DNA of 41,712 bases. Source: Pseudomonas sp. PA15(2017) (GTDB taxonomy: Bacteria > Pseudomonadota > Gammaproteobacteria > Pseudomonadales > Pseudomonadaceae). Below are positions 1 to 7,945 of the stretch, one piece after another. The stretch covers positions 1 to 41,712 of the forward strand of contig NZ_MSXV01000033.1 in assembly GCF_001945395.1 (NCBI RefSeq), given 5' to 3'. The position numbers and the translations under genes were made by a program. Every line of letters begins with the position of its first letter. Within the stretch, counting starts at the first letter, position 1. The notes below the pieces were generated by a model. The model saw only the letters and a list, made by a program, of their open reading frames with translations. It did no database searches and was not told where the DNA came from.

Positions 1-105
1 ATCCAGGCCCGCCAGGAACGCGAGTGGCAAGACCTCAAGCTGTTCATGCTGTGTCATATCCCTGTGATCGCCGTTGTGGTGATTGCCGCCTGGGCATTCT
101 CGTAG
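1..105 (+). CDS. C-terminal end of a membrane protein (partial)
   Basis: Frame 1 is open from the window edge to a TAG at 103-105, giving 34 residues. They consist of a charged, Arg/Glu/Gln-rich stretch (IQARQEREWQDLKLF) followed by a hydrophobic segment (about 18 residues, HIPVIAVVVIAAWAFS at its end) that would make a final transmembrane helix. The start and most of the protein lie outside the window. I do not recognise the family; the tail resembles the ends of small Pseudomonas inner-membrane proteins, but that is only an impression. Confidence 0.55.
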   Translation: MQARQEREWQDLKLFMLCHIPVIAVVVIAAWAFS

Positions 106-111
106 GCTTCG

Positions 112-127
112 CATAATGTATATTATG
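112..127. repeat. Short perfect inverted repeat CATAAT-GTAT-ATTATG
   Basis: Six-base arms with a four-base spacer lie just after the stop of the partial membrane protein gene, inside an AT-rich patch (about 110-140) of an otherwise GC-rich region. The stretch 106-270 holds no convincing gene. The repeat could be an operator or a weak transcript-end structure; there is no T-tract to support a terminator. Confidence 0.3.
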
Positions 128-270
128 TTAAATTACGTATTACGAGCTGTCACGCTTGCTCACCCTGCACCTCACTCTGCCTCCCCAGCCTACAACCAAC
201 CAGACGAGCCACCTCCCTGCGGCTCTTCTGTTCAACAGACATCCAGTGACGCTGATACTTCCATCTGGTG

Positions 271-1179
271 CTAAAGGTGGAAATCCCCAGCCGCCTCCGG
301 CTGATAAAGCACCTTCCTGATCTCGATCTGCCGCGTGCGGCCCGCAATCCGCCAATCGATGGCGTCTCCCTCCTGATAGCCCAGGATGGCGGCGCCAAGG
401 TCGGAACAGACCGAATGCTTGCCGGCGCTGCTGTTGGCGTCTTCGGGGTAAACCACGGCCACTTCGATTTCTTCGTCGTCCAGTTGCACCAGGGCCCTGG
501 TGTTCATCGTGACGACGGTGCTGGGCACCTGGTCCGGCTCGACGACAATGGCGCGTTCGAGCTCGTGTTCGAGTTGGGCGACCGGGCCTTCCTCCAGTGC
601 GATCAGGTTGTCGAGCTTGGCCTTGTCCATTTCGGTGATGTAGATCCCGGGTGCATCGCGGAAGGCATCTTCGCGCAGTAGCTGCAGGTAGCGCCCGGCC
701 GTCATGGCCCATGAGGTCATGGTTGGTGTTTCGCTTTCGAGTTCGAAGCCGCTGCGCAGGAAGGCTTTCTGCGAGCGCTGGTTGTCCGGGTGAATCTTGG
801 CGATGAGCTTCCCGGCGCGCATGTCGAGGAACGCCAGTTTCATGCCTTCGCGGATGGTACGGGTGCCGAGGTTGCGACCCCATTTTTCGCTGTCGCCGAT
901 GGCTAGGACGATCTCGCACTCGGCGCCATTATTGATCAGGCGCACGAAACCCACCGGGTCGTCGTGGCGATCATAGGCCATGAAGAAGCGGCCGTCGCGG
1001 TTGAACAGATGGGTCAGGATCGGCAATTGCGTCCGATCGATGGCGTGTTCGATGGACCGGGAGACATCGCGTGAATCGCTCAGGTAGCAGGTAACGCGAT
1101 CATCTTCCAACCAGTCCATCAGCTTCAACGCATGTGCCCGAGTGATTTCCGGGCACAGCGAAATGAAAGGCTTGGTCAT
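271..1179 (-). CDS. Bifunctional GNAT N-acetyltransferase / Rnk-like nucleoside diphosphate kinase regulator
   Basis: The protein has about 302 residues and two parts. Residues ~8-170 resemble a GNAT acetyltransferase (RimJ/RimL-like end, with the acetyl-CoA-binding region around EKWGRNLGTRTIREGMKL and a typical NQRSQKAFLRSGFE segment). Residues ~185-302 look like the Rnk/GreA-GreB C-terminal domain: STVVTMNTRALVQL, EVAVVYPEDAN, AAILGYQEGDAIDW and the family-typical ending LYQPEAAGDFH. Rnk-type domains bind RNA polymerase near the secondary channel; the GNAT substrate is unknown. The ATG at 1179 (MTKPFIS) is preferred, although in-frame GTG codons lie just upstream. It is transcribed alone, convergent with nothing nearby. 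Fusion of these two domains is known in Pseudomonas annotations, but a physiological role is not established as far as I know. Confidence 0.85.
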   Translation of the reverse strand: MTKPFISLCPEITRAHALKLMDWLEDDRVTCYLSDSRDVSRSIEHAIDRTQLPILTHLFNRDGRFFMAYDRHDDPVGFVRLINNGAECEIVLAIGDSEKWGRNLGTRTIREGMKLAFLDMRAGKLIAKIHPDNQRSQKAFLRSGFELESETPTMTSWAMTAGRYLQLLREDAFRDAPGIYITEMDKAKLDNLIALEEGPVAQLEHELERAIVVEPDQVPSTVVTMNTRALVQLDDEEIEVAVVYPEDANSSAGKHSVCSDLGAAILGYQEGDAIDWRIAGRTRQIEIRKVLYQPEAAGDFHL

Positions 1180-1213
1180 CTTCACCACACATATTTGAAG
1201 GTTTGAAGCCCTT

Positions 1214-1229
1214 CATGGCTATGGCCATG
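1214..1229. repeat. Inverted repeat CATGGC-TATG-GCCATG in divergent promoter region
   Basis: Perfect six-base arms around a four-base spacer, 35 bases upstream of the GNAT-Rnk start, in the 239-base divergent region 1180-1418 shared with the hydrolase gene. It may be an operator. No recognised binding consensus fits it. Confidence 0.25.
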
Positions 1230-1418
1230 ACGGTTCTTACGATAACCGGCTAGTTTAAAGCATCAGGCGAGTAATTCCGACCCGTCCGGGCGCTCGATCT
1301 GGCCCGTCTTATGGGCAGATAGCGCGCTACCACTGCCCTCACCCGCCTTCATTCGCCCAGCAACCCAGCGCCGCAGCCGGTAAGATTGCCCGGCTGAAGA
1401 CGCTCATGGGGGCATTGA

Positions 1419-2525
1419 ATGACAACCACGATGGTCGCGCTGTGCGTATTTCTGGTCGGCTTCGCCGCCTACTACCTGGGCGTCGTCGCGCGTCGGCCGC
1501 AGCTGATCTACCAGGCCAAGGCCCACAATGCCGAGTTGCTCGCCAGGCTGCCACGCCTGAAGCAGCGCTTCTGGGCCACCCCCTGGGCCGTCAACGGGCA
1601 CCTGCAGATTTTCGTCGCCGGTATCCAGGAAGCGCTCTCCCCTCGCCTGGTCTATGAGCGGGTCGAAATGCTGCGCATGAGCGACGGTGGCACCACGGCA
1701 TTGCATTGGCTGGGCGCCGACTTGCCGGCCCGCACGCCGACCCTGGCAGTGCTGCACACCATCACCGGTACACCGCAGAGCATGCGGGTGTTCGTGCGCG
1801 ACATGCAGCGCCTCACCGGCTGGCGCATCGTGCTGTGCGAGCGTCGCGGACACGGCGAGTTGCCGCTGACCAGCCCGCGCTTCAATACCATGGGCGATAC
1901 CGAAGACCTGCGCGAGCAATTGCGGCGGATCGGCGAACGCCACCCGCACTCCCCGCTTTACGCCGCCGGTATTTCCGCCGGTACTGGCCTGCTGGTGCGC
2001 TACCTAGGCGAGCAAGGCGATGACACGCAACTGCAGGGTGCCTTCGCCTATTGCCCGGGTTACGACATCGAGGTGGCGTTCGCCCGCTCGCGAGCACCCT
2101 ACAGTCGGGTGATGGCGAGAAGGTTGGTACGCCAGTTCGTGACGCGCAACCGCGAAGCGCTGGCGGCCTGGCCCAGTCTGGCGCGGCTCGAAGGAGCGCA
2201 AAGCCTGGATGAGTTTCACCAGCACCTGTACGAGTGCGCCGGCTACGACAGTTGGCAGGCCTATCTGGATGGCTGCAATCCGGTTGCGCTGATGGAGCGG
2301 ATCAGCGTGCCGCTGCTGGTGCTCAACGCAGAGGACGATCCCGTCTGCGTGGCGGACAACGTACGCGAACATGAACACGCCATGGTGCGCCTGCCCAGAA
2401 CGCTGCTGGCCGTCACCTCGCGCGGCAGCCATTGCGCGTACCTGTCGGGGCTTACCGCCAGGCCCTGGGCCCATCACCTGGCGGAGGAGTTCCTGCAGGC
2501 CGTGCACGCAGGCCGGGCGGGATGA
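1419..2525 (+). CDS. Alpha/beta-fold hydrolase, membrane-anchored, YheT/ABHD-like
   Basis: A 368-residue protein starting with a hydrophobic segment (residues ~5-22) that could anchor it in the inner membrane. The hydrolase core follows: a HTITGTPQSM segment in the oxyanion region, the nucleophile elbow GISAG with Ser ~186, an acid residue in NAEDDPVC, and the catalytic His in GSHCAY near the C-terminus. This order and the long N-terminal extension (residues ~30-90) resemble the YheT/UPF0017/ABHD1-3 group of esterases and lipases rather than small esterases. The substrate cannot be read from sequence. The ATG at 1419 lies 7 bases after a GGGGG run. The gene is alone on the plus strand and converges with the ABC operon, with a hairpin between them. 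Confidence 0.85.
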   Translation: MTTTMVALCVFLVGFAAYYLGVVARRPQLIYQAKAHNAELLARLPRLKQRFWATPWAVNGHLQIFVAGIQEALSPRLVYERVEMLRMSDGGTTALHWLGADLPARTPTLAVLHTITGTPQSMRVFVRDMQRLTGWRIVLCERRGHGELPLTSPRFNTMGDTEDLREQLRRIGERHPHSPLYAAGISAGTGLLVRYLGEQGDDTQLQGAFAYCPGYDIEVAFARSRAPYSRVMARRLVRQFVTRNREALAAWPSLARLEGAQSLDEFHQHLYECAGYDSWQAYLDGCNPVALMERISVPLLVLNAEDDPVCVADNVREHEHAMVRLPRTLLAVTSRGSHCAYLSGLTARPWAHHLAEEFLQAVHAGRAG

Positions 2526-2529
2526 TGCC

Positions 2530-2560
2530 CCTGGCGGTGAGCACTGTGCTCACTGCCAGG
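2530..2560. terminator. Long hairpin between convergent genes, possible bidirectional terminator
   Basis: CCTGGCGGTGAGCA (2530-2543) pairs with TGCTCACTGCCAGG (2547-2560) over 14 pairs including one G-T, with a three-base loop. It fills the 42-base gap between the convergent stops of the hydrolase and the ABC ATPase. Neither side has a T-tract, so it may protect RNA 3' ends or stop transcription only weakly. Confidence 0.5.
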
Positions 2561-2567
2561 CGACGTG

Positions 2568-3329
2568 TCACAGCACGCTGGCCAGGAACTCGCGCAGCCG
2601 TGGATGCTGCGGGTTGTCCAGCAAGGCACGGGCATCGCCCGCCTCCACCACCTTGCCGTTGTCCATGAACACGATGTTGTCCGCTACCTCGCGGGCAAAG
2701 CCGATTTCATGGGTGACCACCACCATGGTGATGCCCGAGTGCGCCAACTGCTTCATCACCTGCAGCACTTCGCCGACCAGCTCGGGGTCTAGCGCCGAGG
2801 TCGGCTCGTCGAACAGCATCACGTCGGGCTGCATCGCCAGCGCCCGGGCGATCGCCACGCGCTGCTGCTGGCCGCCGGACAGCTCGCGCGGCCAGGCCTG
2901 GGCACGGTGCGCCAGGCCGACCTGATCGAGCAGTTGCATGGCGCGCGCCTCCACCTCGGCGCGTTTCTGGCCGAGGATGCGGATCGGTGCATCGGCAATG
3001 TTCTGCAGCACCGTGCGGTGCGGGAACAGGTTGAACTGCTGGAACACCATGCCGATGCGCTGACGCTGCCGGGCGACGGCCTTTTCCGGCAGTTCGTAGA
3101 GCGCCTGGCCCTTGCGGCAATATCCGATCAGCGTGTCGCCGACGTGGATGGTGCCGCCGTCGAGCTTTTCCAGGTGGTTGATGCAACGCAGCAAGGTCGA
3201 CTTGCCCGAACCGGACGGCCCGAGAATCACCGTCACCGAGCCGGCGGCGATGTCCAGGTCGATGCCGTGCAGCACGGTGTTACCGGAAAACTGCTTGTGC
3301 ACGCCACGCAGGCGGATGGACTCGCTCAT
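2568..3329 (-). CDS. Polar amino-acid-type ABC transporter ATP-binding protein
   Basis: About 253 residues with every nucleotide-binding-domain motif of the GlnQ/HisP class: Walker [11 protein letters not shown]-loop [11 protein letters not shown], signature LSGGQQQR, Walker [14 protein letters not shown], and switch His in VVVTHEI. The start [10 protein letters not shown] at 3329 overlaps the permease stop by ATGA, so the two are translationally coupled; the open frame extends further upstream but only through the permease gene. It energises the importer made with the next two genes. It is the last gene of the five-gene operon that begins at 7795. Confidence 0.93.
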   Translation of the reverse strand: MSESIRLRGVHKQFSGNTVLHGIDLDIAAGSVTVILGPSGSGKSTLLRCINHLEKLDGGTIHVGDTLIGYCRKGQALYELPEKAVARQRQRIGMVFQQFNLFPHRTVLQNIADAPIRILGQKRAEVEARAMQLLDQVGLAHRAQAWPRELSGGQQQRVAIARALAMQPDVMLFDEPTSALDPELVGEVLQVMKQLAHSGITMVVVTHEIGFAREVADNIVFMDNGKVVEAGDARALLDNPQHPRLREFLASVL

Positions 3330-4228
3330 GACTCGGACTCCTGCGTGCCTTTGTTGCGGCGCAGCCAGCTGCCGCGCGCCGGACCATTGCCACGGCTGAA
3401 CCACACTTCGATGTAATGCTGGAGCACCGACAGCACCGAGGTCATCACCAGGTACCAGAGGGTGGCGACCAGCAGCAGCGGGATCACCTCATAGGTGCGC
3501 TGGTAGATGATCTGCGCCGAATAGAGCACGTCCTGCAGGGCGATCACCGACACCACCGCGGTGGTTTTCAGTTGGCCGATCACCTCGTTGCCGGCCGGCG
3601 GCAGGATGGTGCGCATGGCCTGGGGCAGCACGGTCTGGCGAAAGATCTGCCCAGGCCGGTAGCCGAGGGCCTTGGCGGCTTCCAGCTGGCCCTGGCCGAC
3701 GCTCTGGATGCCGGCGCGGATGATTTCCGCCGCGTACGCGGACTGGTGAATCACCAGGGCCAGCACCGCCGCGCTGAACGGGCTGATGATCTCGTTGGTT
3801 TCCGCGCTCCACACCTCGCCCACCAGCGGCAGGCTCAGCGACAGCTGCGGATACAGCGCCGCGATGTTGTACCAGAGAAACAGCTGCACCAGCATCGGCA
3901 CGGCGCGGAAGAACCAGGTGTAGGCCCAGCTGACGCTGACCAGCACCGGGTTGGAAGACAGCCGCATGAGGGCCAGCAACGTGCCGCCGGCGAAGCCGAA
4001 CACCACCGAGATGACCGGCAGCTCGATGGTCATCAGCACGCCGGCGAGGATCGACTCTTCCGTCAGGTTCTGCGCCACCACGTCCCATTCGAAACGCGGG
4101 TTGTTGACCATCGACGTGGCCACCAGCGACAGCAGCAACAGCACGATCAGGGCGCTGAGCCAGCGCCCCCAGTGACGGTGCTTGACGATGCGCAGCCCGG
4201 CGATGTCGTCGTCAGGCCGTTGGCTCAT
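3326..4228 (-). CDS. Polar amino-acid-type ABC transporter permease
   Basis: About 300 residues. An N-terminal cytoplasmic part ([20 protein letters not shown]) leads into a hydrophobic helix, then a HisM/GlnP-type core with several membrane segments. The EAA loop that contacts the ATPase is visible as [20 protein letters not shown] followed by AKALGY. The [16 protein letters not shown] segment is typical of the polar amino-acid permease family. Only one permease gene is present, so it probably works as a homodimer. The chosen start at 4228 overlaps the upstream binding-protein stop by ATGA. The substrate is not determined by this sequence. Confidence 0.92.
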   Translation of the reverse strand: MSQRPDDDIAGLRIVKHRHWGRWLSALIVLLLLSLVATSMVNNPRFEWDVVAQNLTEESILAGVLMTIELPVISVVFGFAGGTLLALMRLSSNPVLVSVSWAYTWFFRAVPMLVQLFLWYNIAALYPQLSLSLPLVGEVWSAETNEIISPFSAAVLALVIHQSAYAAEIIRAGIQSVGQGQLEAAKALGYRPGQIFRQTVLPQAMRTILPPAGNEVIGQLKTTAVVSVIALQDVLYSAQIIYQRTYEVIPLLLVATLWYLVMTSVLSVLQHYIEVWFSRGNGPARGSWLRRNKGTQESES

Positions 4229-5121
4229 TTGAGGTTTTCTGCGTTGAGGCCGGCGGATTCGACGGCGCCGAAGCCGATTTCCCACTTGTCGAGGATCTGC
4301 TGGTAGGTGCCGTCCTTGATCAGCGAGTTCAGCGCTGCCTGGATCGGCTTGCCCAGCGGCGAATCCTTGGCCAGGGCGATGGATACGATGGTGTCCTCGA
4401 TGGTGATCTCACCGGCCAGTTTCAGCGCCTTCACCTGGCTGGCCTGGTAGCGCAGACCTTCGTACGGGCCGAAGAACATAGGCACGCGGCCGCTGATCAC
4501 TGCCTGCACGCCGGCTGGGCGATCCGGGAAGATCGGCACCTTGATGGCCGGCTTGCCATCGGCCACGCACGCCTCGCTGGCCTGCTGCAGGCGCGTGACC
4601 TGGGAAGTGCCGGCGCCGGCGCCGACGGTCTGGCCGCACAGCTCGGCAAAGCTGTTGAACGGCCCCTTGTCGGAATCCGCACGGCCGACCAGGGCCAGCT
4701 TGGAGGCGTTGTAGTAGCCGACGAAGTCGACCTGCTCCAGGCGTTTGGCATTGGCGTCGATGTTGGAGATCGCCGCGTCGTAACGCCCGGATTTCAGGCC
4801 CGGAATGATGTTGTCGAAGCCGCCGGTGTCACGCAGGTCCAGCTTCACGCCGAGGCGATCGGCAACCGCGCTGATGATGTCGATCTCGCGCCCGGCCAGG
4901 GTCTTGTTGTCGGCCTGGTAGAACGTGGTCGGCGGCGTGTTCGGGTTGGTGCCGGCGATGATGCTGCCACGCTTCTTGATCGCTTCGGGCAGGCTGTCAT
5001 GCAGCGCGGCATCGGCCTCGGGCTTGGCGGTGGCGTTGAAGGGCACGCCCTTGTCGGCGGCGAAAGCGCTGGTCAGGGGCAACAGCGCGAAGGCGGCAGC
5101 GGTCAGTGCAGAACGTTTCAT
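4225..5121 (-). CDS. Family 3 extracellular solute-binding protein of amino-acid-type ABC importer
   Basis: About 298 residues with a clear Sec signal peptide (MKRSALTAAAFALLPLTSAFA, cleavage after AFA). The mature part has the periplasmic binding protein type 2 pattern of polar amino-acid carriers: GTNPNTPPTTFYQ, GREIDIISAVADRLG, and the AKRLEQVDF segment that in this family precedes the ligand pocket. The start at 5121 is fixed by an AAGGAA Shine-Dalgarno sequence; a longer open frame exists but would place residues before the signal peptide. It lies 4 bases after the flavin monooxygenase stop, so the carried ligand is probably the substrate of that enzyme or of the MmgE/PrpD protein. Confidence 0.92.
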   Translation of the reverse strand: MKRSALTAAAFALLPLTSAFAADKGVPFNATAKPEADAALHDSLPEAIKKRGSIIAGTNPNTPPTTFYQADNKTLAGREIDIISAVADRLGVKLDLRDTGGFDNIIPGLKSGRYDAAISNIDANAKRLEQVDFVGYYNASKLALVGRADSDKGPFNSFAELCGQTVGAGAGTSQVTRLQQASEACVADGKPAIKVPIFPDRPAGVQAVISGRVPMFFGPYEGLRYQASQVKALKLAGEITIEDTIVSIALAKDSPLGKPIQAALNSLIKDGTYQQILDKWEIGFGAVESAGLNAENLK

Positions 5122-5125
5122 GGGC

Positions 5126-6475
5126 TTATTCCTTCTCGGTTGCCAACGGGGCAACGGCGGCAAAGTTTTCATCAACGGACGGCAGGCCGAGGTTTTCCCG
5201 CAGCGTGCTGTATTGGTAATCGGTGCGGAACAGGCCGCGGCGCTGCAGCTCGGGAATCACCAGCTCGACGAACAGATCGAGCTGGTCGGGCAGCACAGCC
5301 GGCATGATGTTGAAACCATCGGCGCCGCCCTGTTCCAGCCAGTGCTGGAAGTCATCGGCGATATCCTCGGCGGTGCCGACCACCACGCGGTGACCGCGCG
5401 AACCGGCAGCCACCGCCGCCAGTTGGCGCAGGGTCAGGTTCTCGCGGGCGGCCAGCTCGGTAAGCAGCTTGACGCGGCTCTGGCTGCCTTCGGTGGCGGG
5501 GATTTCCGGCACCGGGCCGTCCAGCGGGTAGGCGGTCATGTCCACGCCGAAACGCGCCGACAGCTGCTCGATGCCGTTGTCGATGTCCACCAGTTCGTTG
5601 AGCTGGTTCCAGACTTCCTGGGCCTCTTCACGGGTGCGACCGACGATGGGCATCACCCCCGGCAGAATCAGCAGGTGGTCGGGCTGGCGACCGGCGTCGC
5701 GCACGAATTGCTTCTGGCTCTGGTAGAAGGCCTGGCCCTCCTCCAGCGACGATGCTGCGGTGAACACCACTTCGGCGGTTTGCGCGGCCAACTGCTGGCC
5801 AGCCGGCGACGAACCGGCCTCGATGATCACCGGACGGCCCTGGGGCGAACGGTCGATGTTCAGCGGGCCCTGCACCTGGAAGTGCTTGCCCCTATGGTTG
5901 GCCGCGTTGATCTTGCTTTCGTCCGAGTAACGGCCGGTGGCCTTTTCACGGACGATGGCGCCCTCTTCCCAGCCGTCCCACAGTTTGAAGGCCACATCGA
6001 GAAATTCACGGGCCATTTCATAGCGGTCGGCGTGGGACGGCAGGTCTTCGCGGCTGAAATTGCGTGCCGCGTCGAGAGAGAACGAGGTGACCACGTTCCA
6101 GGCGCCGCGGCCACGGCTGATGTGGTCCACCGAACACAGCGCGCGGGCCAGGTGGAACGGTTCGTCGAAGGTGGTGGATGCGGTGGCGGCCAGGCCGATG
6201 TGTTTGGTTTGCACGGCCAGGGCCGAGAGCAGCGTCAGCGGCTCCAGGCGCGACATGGTCGAGGGCAGGCGATGCACGCTGGTGGCCAGGGCGTCGCCGA
6301 CGAAGAACATGTCGAACTTGCCCTCTTCCGCCTTCTTGGCGATCCAGGTGAACCAGTCGATATCGGTGGGCGAGCCTTTCGCGCCCTCGGCACGCCAGCC
6401 GCCCACATGGTGCCCCAGCGCCTGCACGAACAGACCGAGGCGCAGTTGACGGGGTGAAGCAGGTTGCATGGACAT
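5126..6475 (-). CDS. LLM-class flavin-dependent monooxygenase, NtaA/SnaA/DszA family
   Basis: A 449-residue two-component-type flavin monooxygenase that would use FMNH2 from a separate reductase. Family features are the N-terminal LGLFVQALGHHVGGWR, the FDMFFVGD segment, GLAATASTTFDEPFHLAR, the GRGAWNVVTSFSLDAARNFS segment typical of the NtaA/SnaA/DszA/SoxA group, and a C-terminal GGADGFNIMPAVLPDQLDLF. Members oxidise aminopolycarboxylates (NTA, EDTA), dibenzothiophene sulfone and related compounds. The start has AAGGA 6 bases upstream and follows the MmgE/PrpD stop by 9 bases. No flavin reductase gene is next to it. Confidence 0.9.
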   Translation of the reverse strand: MSMQPASPRQLRLGLFVQALGHHVGGWRAEGAKGSPTDIDWFTWIAKKAEEGKFDMFFVGDALATSVHRLPSTMSRLEPLTLLSALAVQTKHIGLAATASTTFDEPFHLARALCSVDHISRGRGAWNVVTSFSLDAARNFSREDLPSHADRYEMAREFLDVAFKLWDGWEEGAIVREKATGRYSDESKINAANHRGKHFQVQGPLNIDRSPQGRPVIIEAGSSPAGQQLAAQTAEVVFTAASSLEEGQAFYQSQKQFVRDAGRQPDHLLILPGVMPIVGRTREEAQEVWNQLNELVDIDNGIEQLSARFGVDMTAYPLDGPVPEIPATEGSQSRVKLLTELAARENLTLRQLAAVAAGSRGHRVVVGTAEDIADDFQHWLEQGGADGFNIMPAVLPDQLDLFVELVIPELQRRGLFRTDYQYSTLRENLGLPSVDENFAAVAPLATEKE

Positions 6476-6484
6476 AACGAATCC

Positions 6485-7795
6485 TTACTGACAGCTAATG
6501 AGTGAAGCCAGGCGATGCAGCGCGGCATCGTCAGCGAGTTGCAGATCCCCGCTGATCGCGGCCAGCCGCGCCTCGGGCAGGGATAGAAGGTTGGTGCGCA
6601 GCTTGGCCAGCACATCGGTGGGCGCGGCGGCGGTTTCCAGGCGAGTCACGCAGTGGCTGTGGGACGTGCCATCGGCCATGAACAGCGTAACGCGGTGAAA
6701 GCGCCGATCCGGATCGAGTTCATCGGCCGGCGCACTCGGGTCCGGTAGGCGCCTTACCCGTGCTGCCAGCGCGGCGATCCGGGTATCGACCGGCTCTTCG
6801 CCGTAACGCTCGAGGGAGATGGCGCCGTTGAGCAACGCATCGGCGATCACGTATTCGAGGCTGAAACGCGCCTGCACGCCATTGACCGGCGCGATGATGT
6901 TGGGCGCGGTGTCGGCGCCCGGCGGGAAGCTCACCTCGATATGCTGCACCGCATGCAGGTCGCCGCCCAGCCGCCCGCGCAGCACGAACGCAGCCTCCGC
7001 CGCACTGTGGGTTCCACCGCAGGTGGGATAGCGCTTGAACTCCAGGCCGGGCGCGATGATTCGCCAGGGTGCGCCCCACTCGGCCAGCAGATCATCCGGG
7101 CGTTCGACGCCGTAACCCAGGGCAGCCAGAAATGCCTCCAGCACGCCGTGGCGCTGTGCGGCAAAACCGGCTCGGGCCAGTTCGACGCTGTTGACCGCAC
7201 CCCGCGCAGCCAGGCCGGCATGCAGGGCCTTGGCCGCGGAGCCGAACTGGGCGCGCAGGCCCGAAGCCTGGGTCGCGGCCAGGCCGAGGGCGATTTCGCT
7301 TTGCTCAGGCGTCAGGCGCAGCAGCCGGCAGGCAGCGCCGGTCGCGGCGATCACACCCAGCGTTGCGGTGCTGTGCAGCCCCGCGGCGTAATGGCGGGTA
7401 CCGATGGCCTTGCCCAGGCGCCCGGCCAGCTCGACGCCGATGACATAGGCATCGAGAAAATCCTCGACCGCCAGGCGCGGCTGATTCGCGAGCACGGCCA
7501 GCAACGTCGACAGCACCACCGTGGTCGGGTGGCCGCGGAACGTCGCATGGTAGTCGTCGAAATCCAGCGCGTGGCTCATGTAACCCAGCTGCAGGGCATG
7601 ATTCTCCGTGCTACGCGCGGCGGGAAACACCTTGCGAACCGAGGTCAGCCCCGAGTCCCGCAGCAAACCGAGCTGCACGGGCAGCAGGCAGGCGAAGTAA
7701 TCGATCACGCCCTCGCGGGCGCGTTCGCGCTCGTCAGATCCGGGCTGGCAGTCGGCAAGCGTTCTGGCCAATTGGCCGCTGAGGGATGTGTTCAA
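6485..7795 (-). CDS. MmgE/PrpD family protein (TTG start)
   Basis: A 436-residue protein with the family landmarks: DFDDYHATFRGHPTT, GLHSTATLGVIAATGAA, KALHAGLAARGAV, FKRYPTCGGTHSAAEAA and ARFSLEYVIADAL. The family includes 2-methylcitrate dehydratase, cis-aconitate decarboxylase and iminodisuccinate epimerase. The gene context (a monooxygenase and an amino-acid-type importer, no prpB/prpC) argues against methylcitrate metabolism. It starts with TTG at 7795, supported by an AAAGGTG Shine-Dalgarno sequence 5 bases upstream and by homology beginning at once; the next in-frame Met falls well inside the conserved core. It is the first gene of a five-gene operon read to 2568. Confidence 0.87.
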   Translation of the reverse strand: MNTSLSGQLARTLADCQPGSDERERAREGVIDYFACLLPVQLGLLRDSGLTSVRKVFPAARSTENHALQLGYMSHALDFDDYHATFRGHPTTVVLSTLLAVLANQPRLAVEDFLDAYVIGVELAGRLGKAIGTRHYAAGLHSTATLGVIAATGAACRLLRLTPEQSEIALGLAATQASGLRAQFGSAAKALHAGLAARGAVNSVELARAGFAAQRHGVLEAFLAALGYGVERPDDLLAEWGAPWRIIAPGLEFKRYPTCGGTHSAAEAAFVLRGRLGGDLHAVQHIEVSFPPGADTAPNIIAPVNGVQARFSLEYVIADALLNGAISLERYGEEPVDTRIAALAARVRRLPDPSAPADELDPDRRFHRVTLFMADGTSHSHCVTRLETAAAPTDVLAKLRTNLLSLPEARLAAISGDLQLADDAALHRLASLISCQ

Positions 7796-7945
7796 AAGGC
7801 ACCTTTAATGTAAGGCTTTGACCTGTATCAATAAATTGGTCAATCGAGCATTTTCCTATCCGACCATGGTGGCCGCAAATATGAAAAAACTCTTTACATA
7901 TTTCCAAAGCGAATAAGAAAACAACCATCCGATATGAGCACCGCG
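7796..7945 (-). promoter_or_regulatory. AT-rich upstream region of the MmgE/monooxygenase/ABC operon
   Basis: This 150-base gap between exonuclease III and the operon start is much more AT-rich than its surroundings and must carry the promoter for the five-gene operon. It includes runs such as TTATTCGCTTTGGAAATA on the minus strand. No regulator gene lies next to the operon, so control is by a distant factor. I could not assign a specific box with confidence. Confidence 0.45.

Noticed and set aside
6485..7795. prpD (2-methylcitrate dehydratase)
   Set aside because: The family is right, but there is no prpB, prpC or acnD neighbour, and the operon partners are an importer and a monooxygenase.
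7796..7945. Sigma-54 promoter for the MmgE/monooxygenase operon
   Set aside because: No GG-N10-GC pair at the right spacing with surrounding TGGC/TTGC was found.
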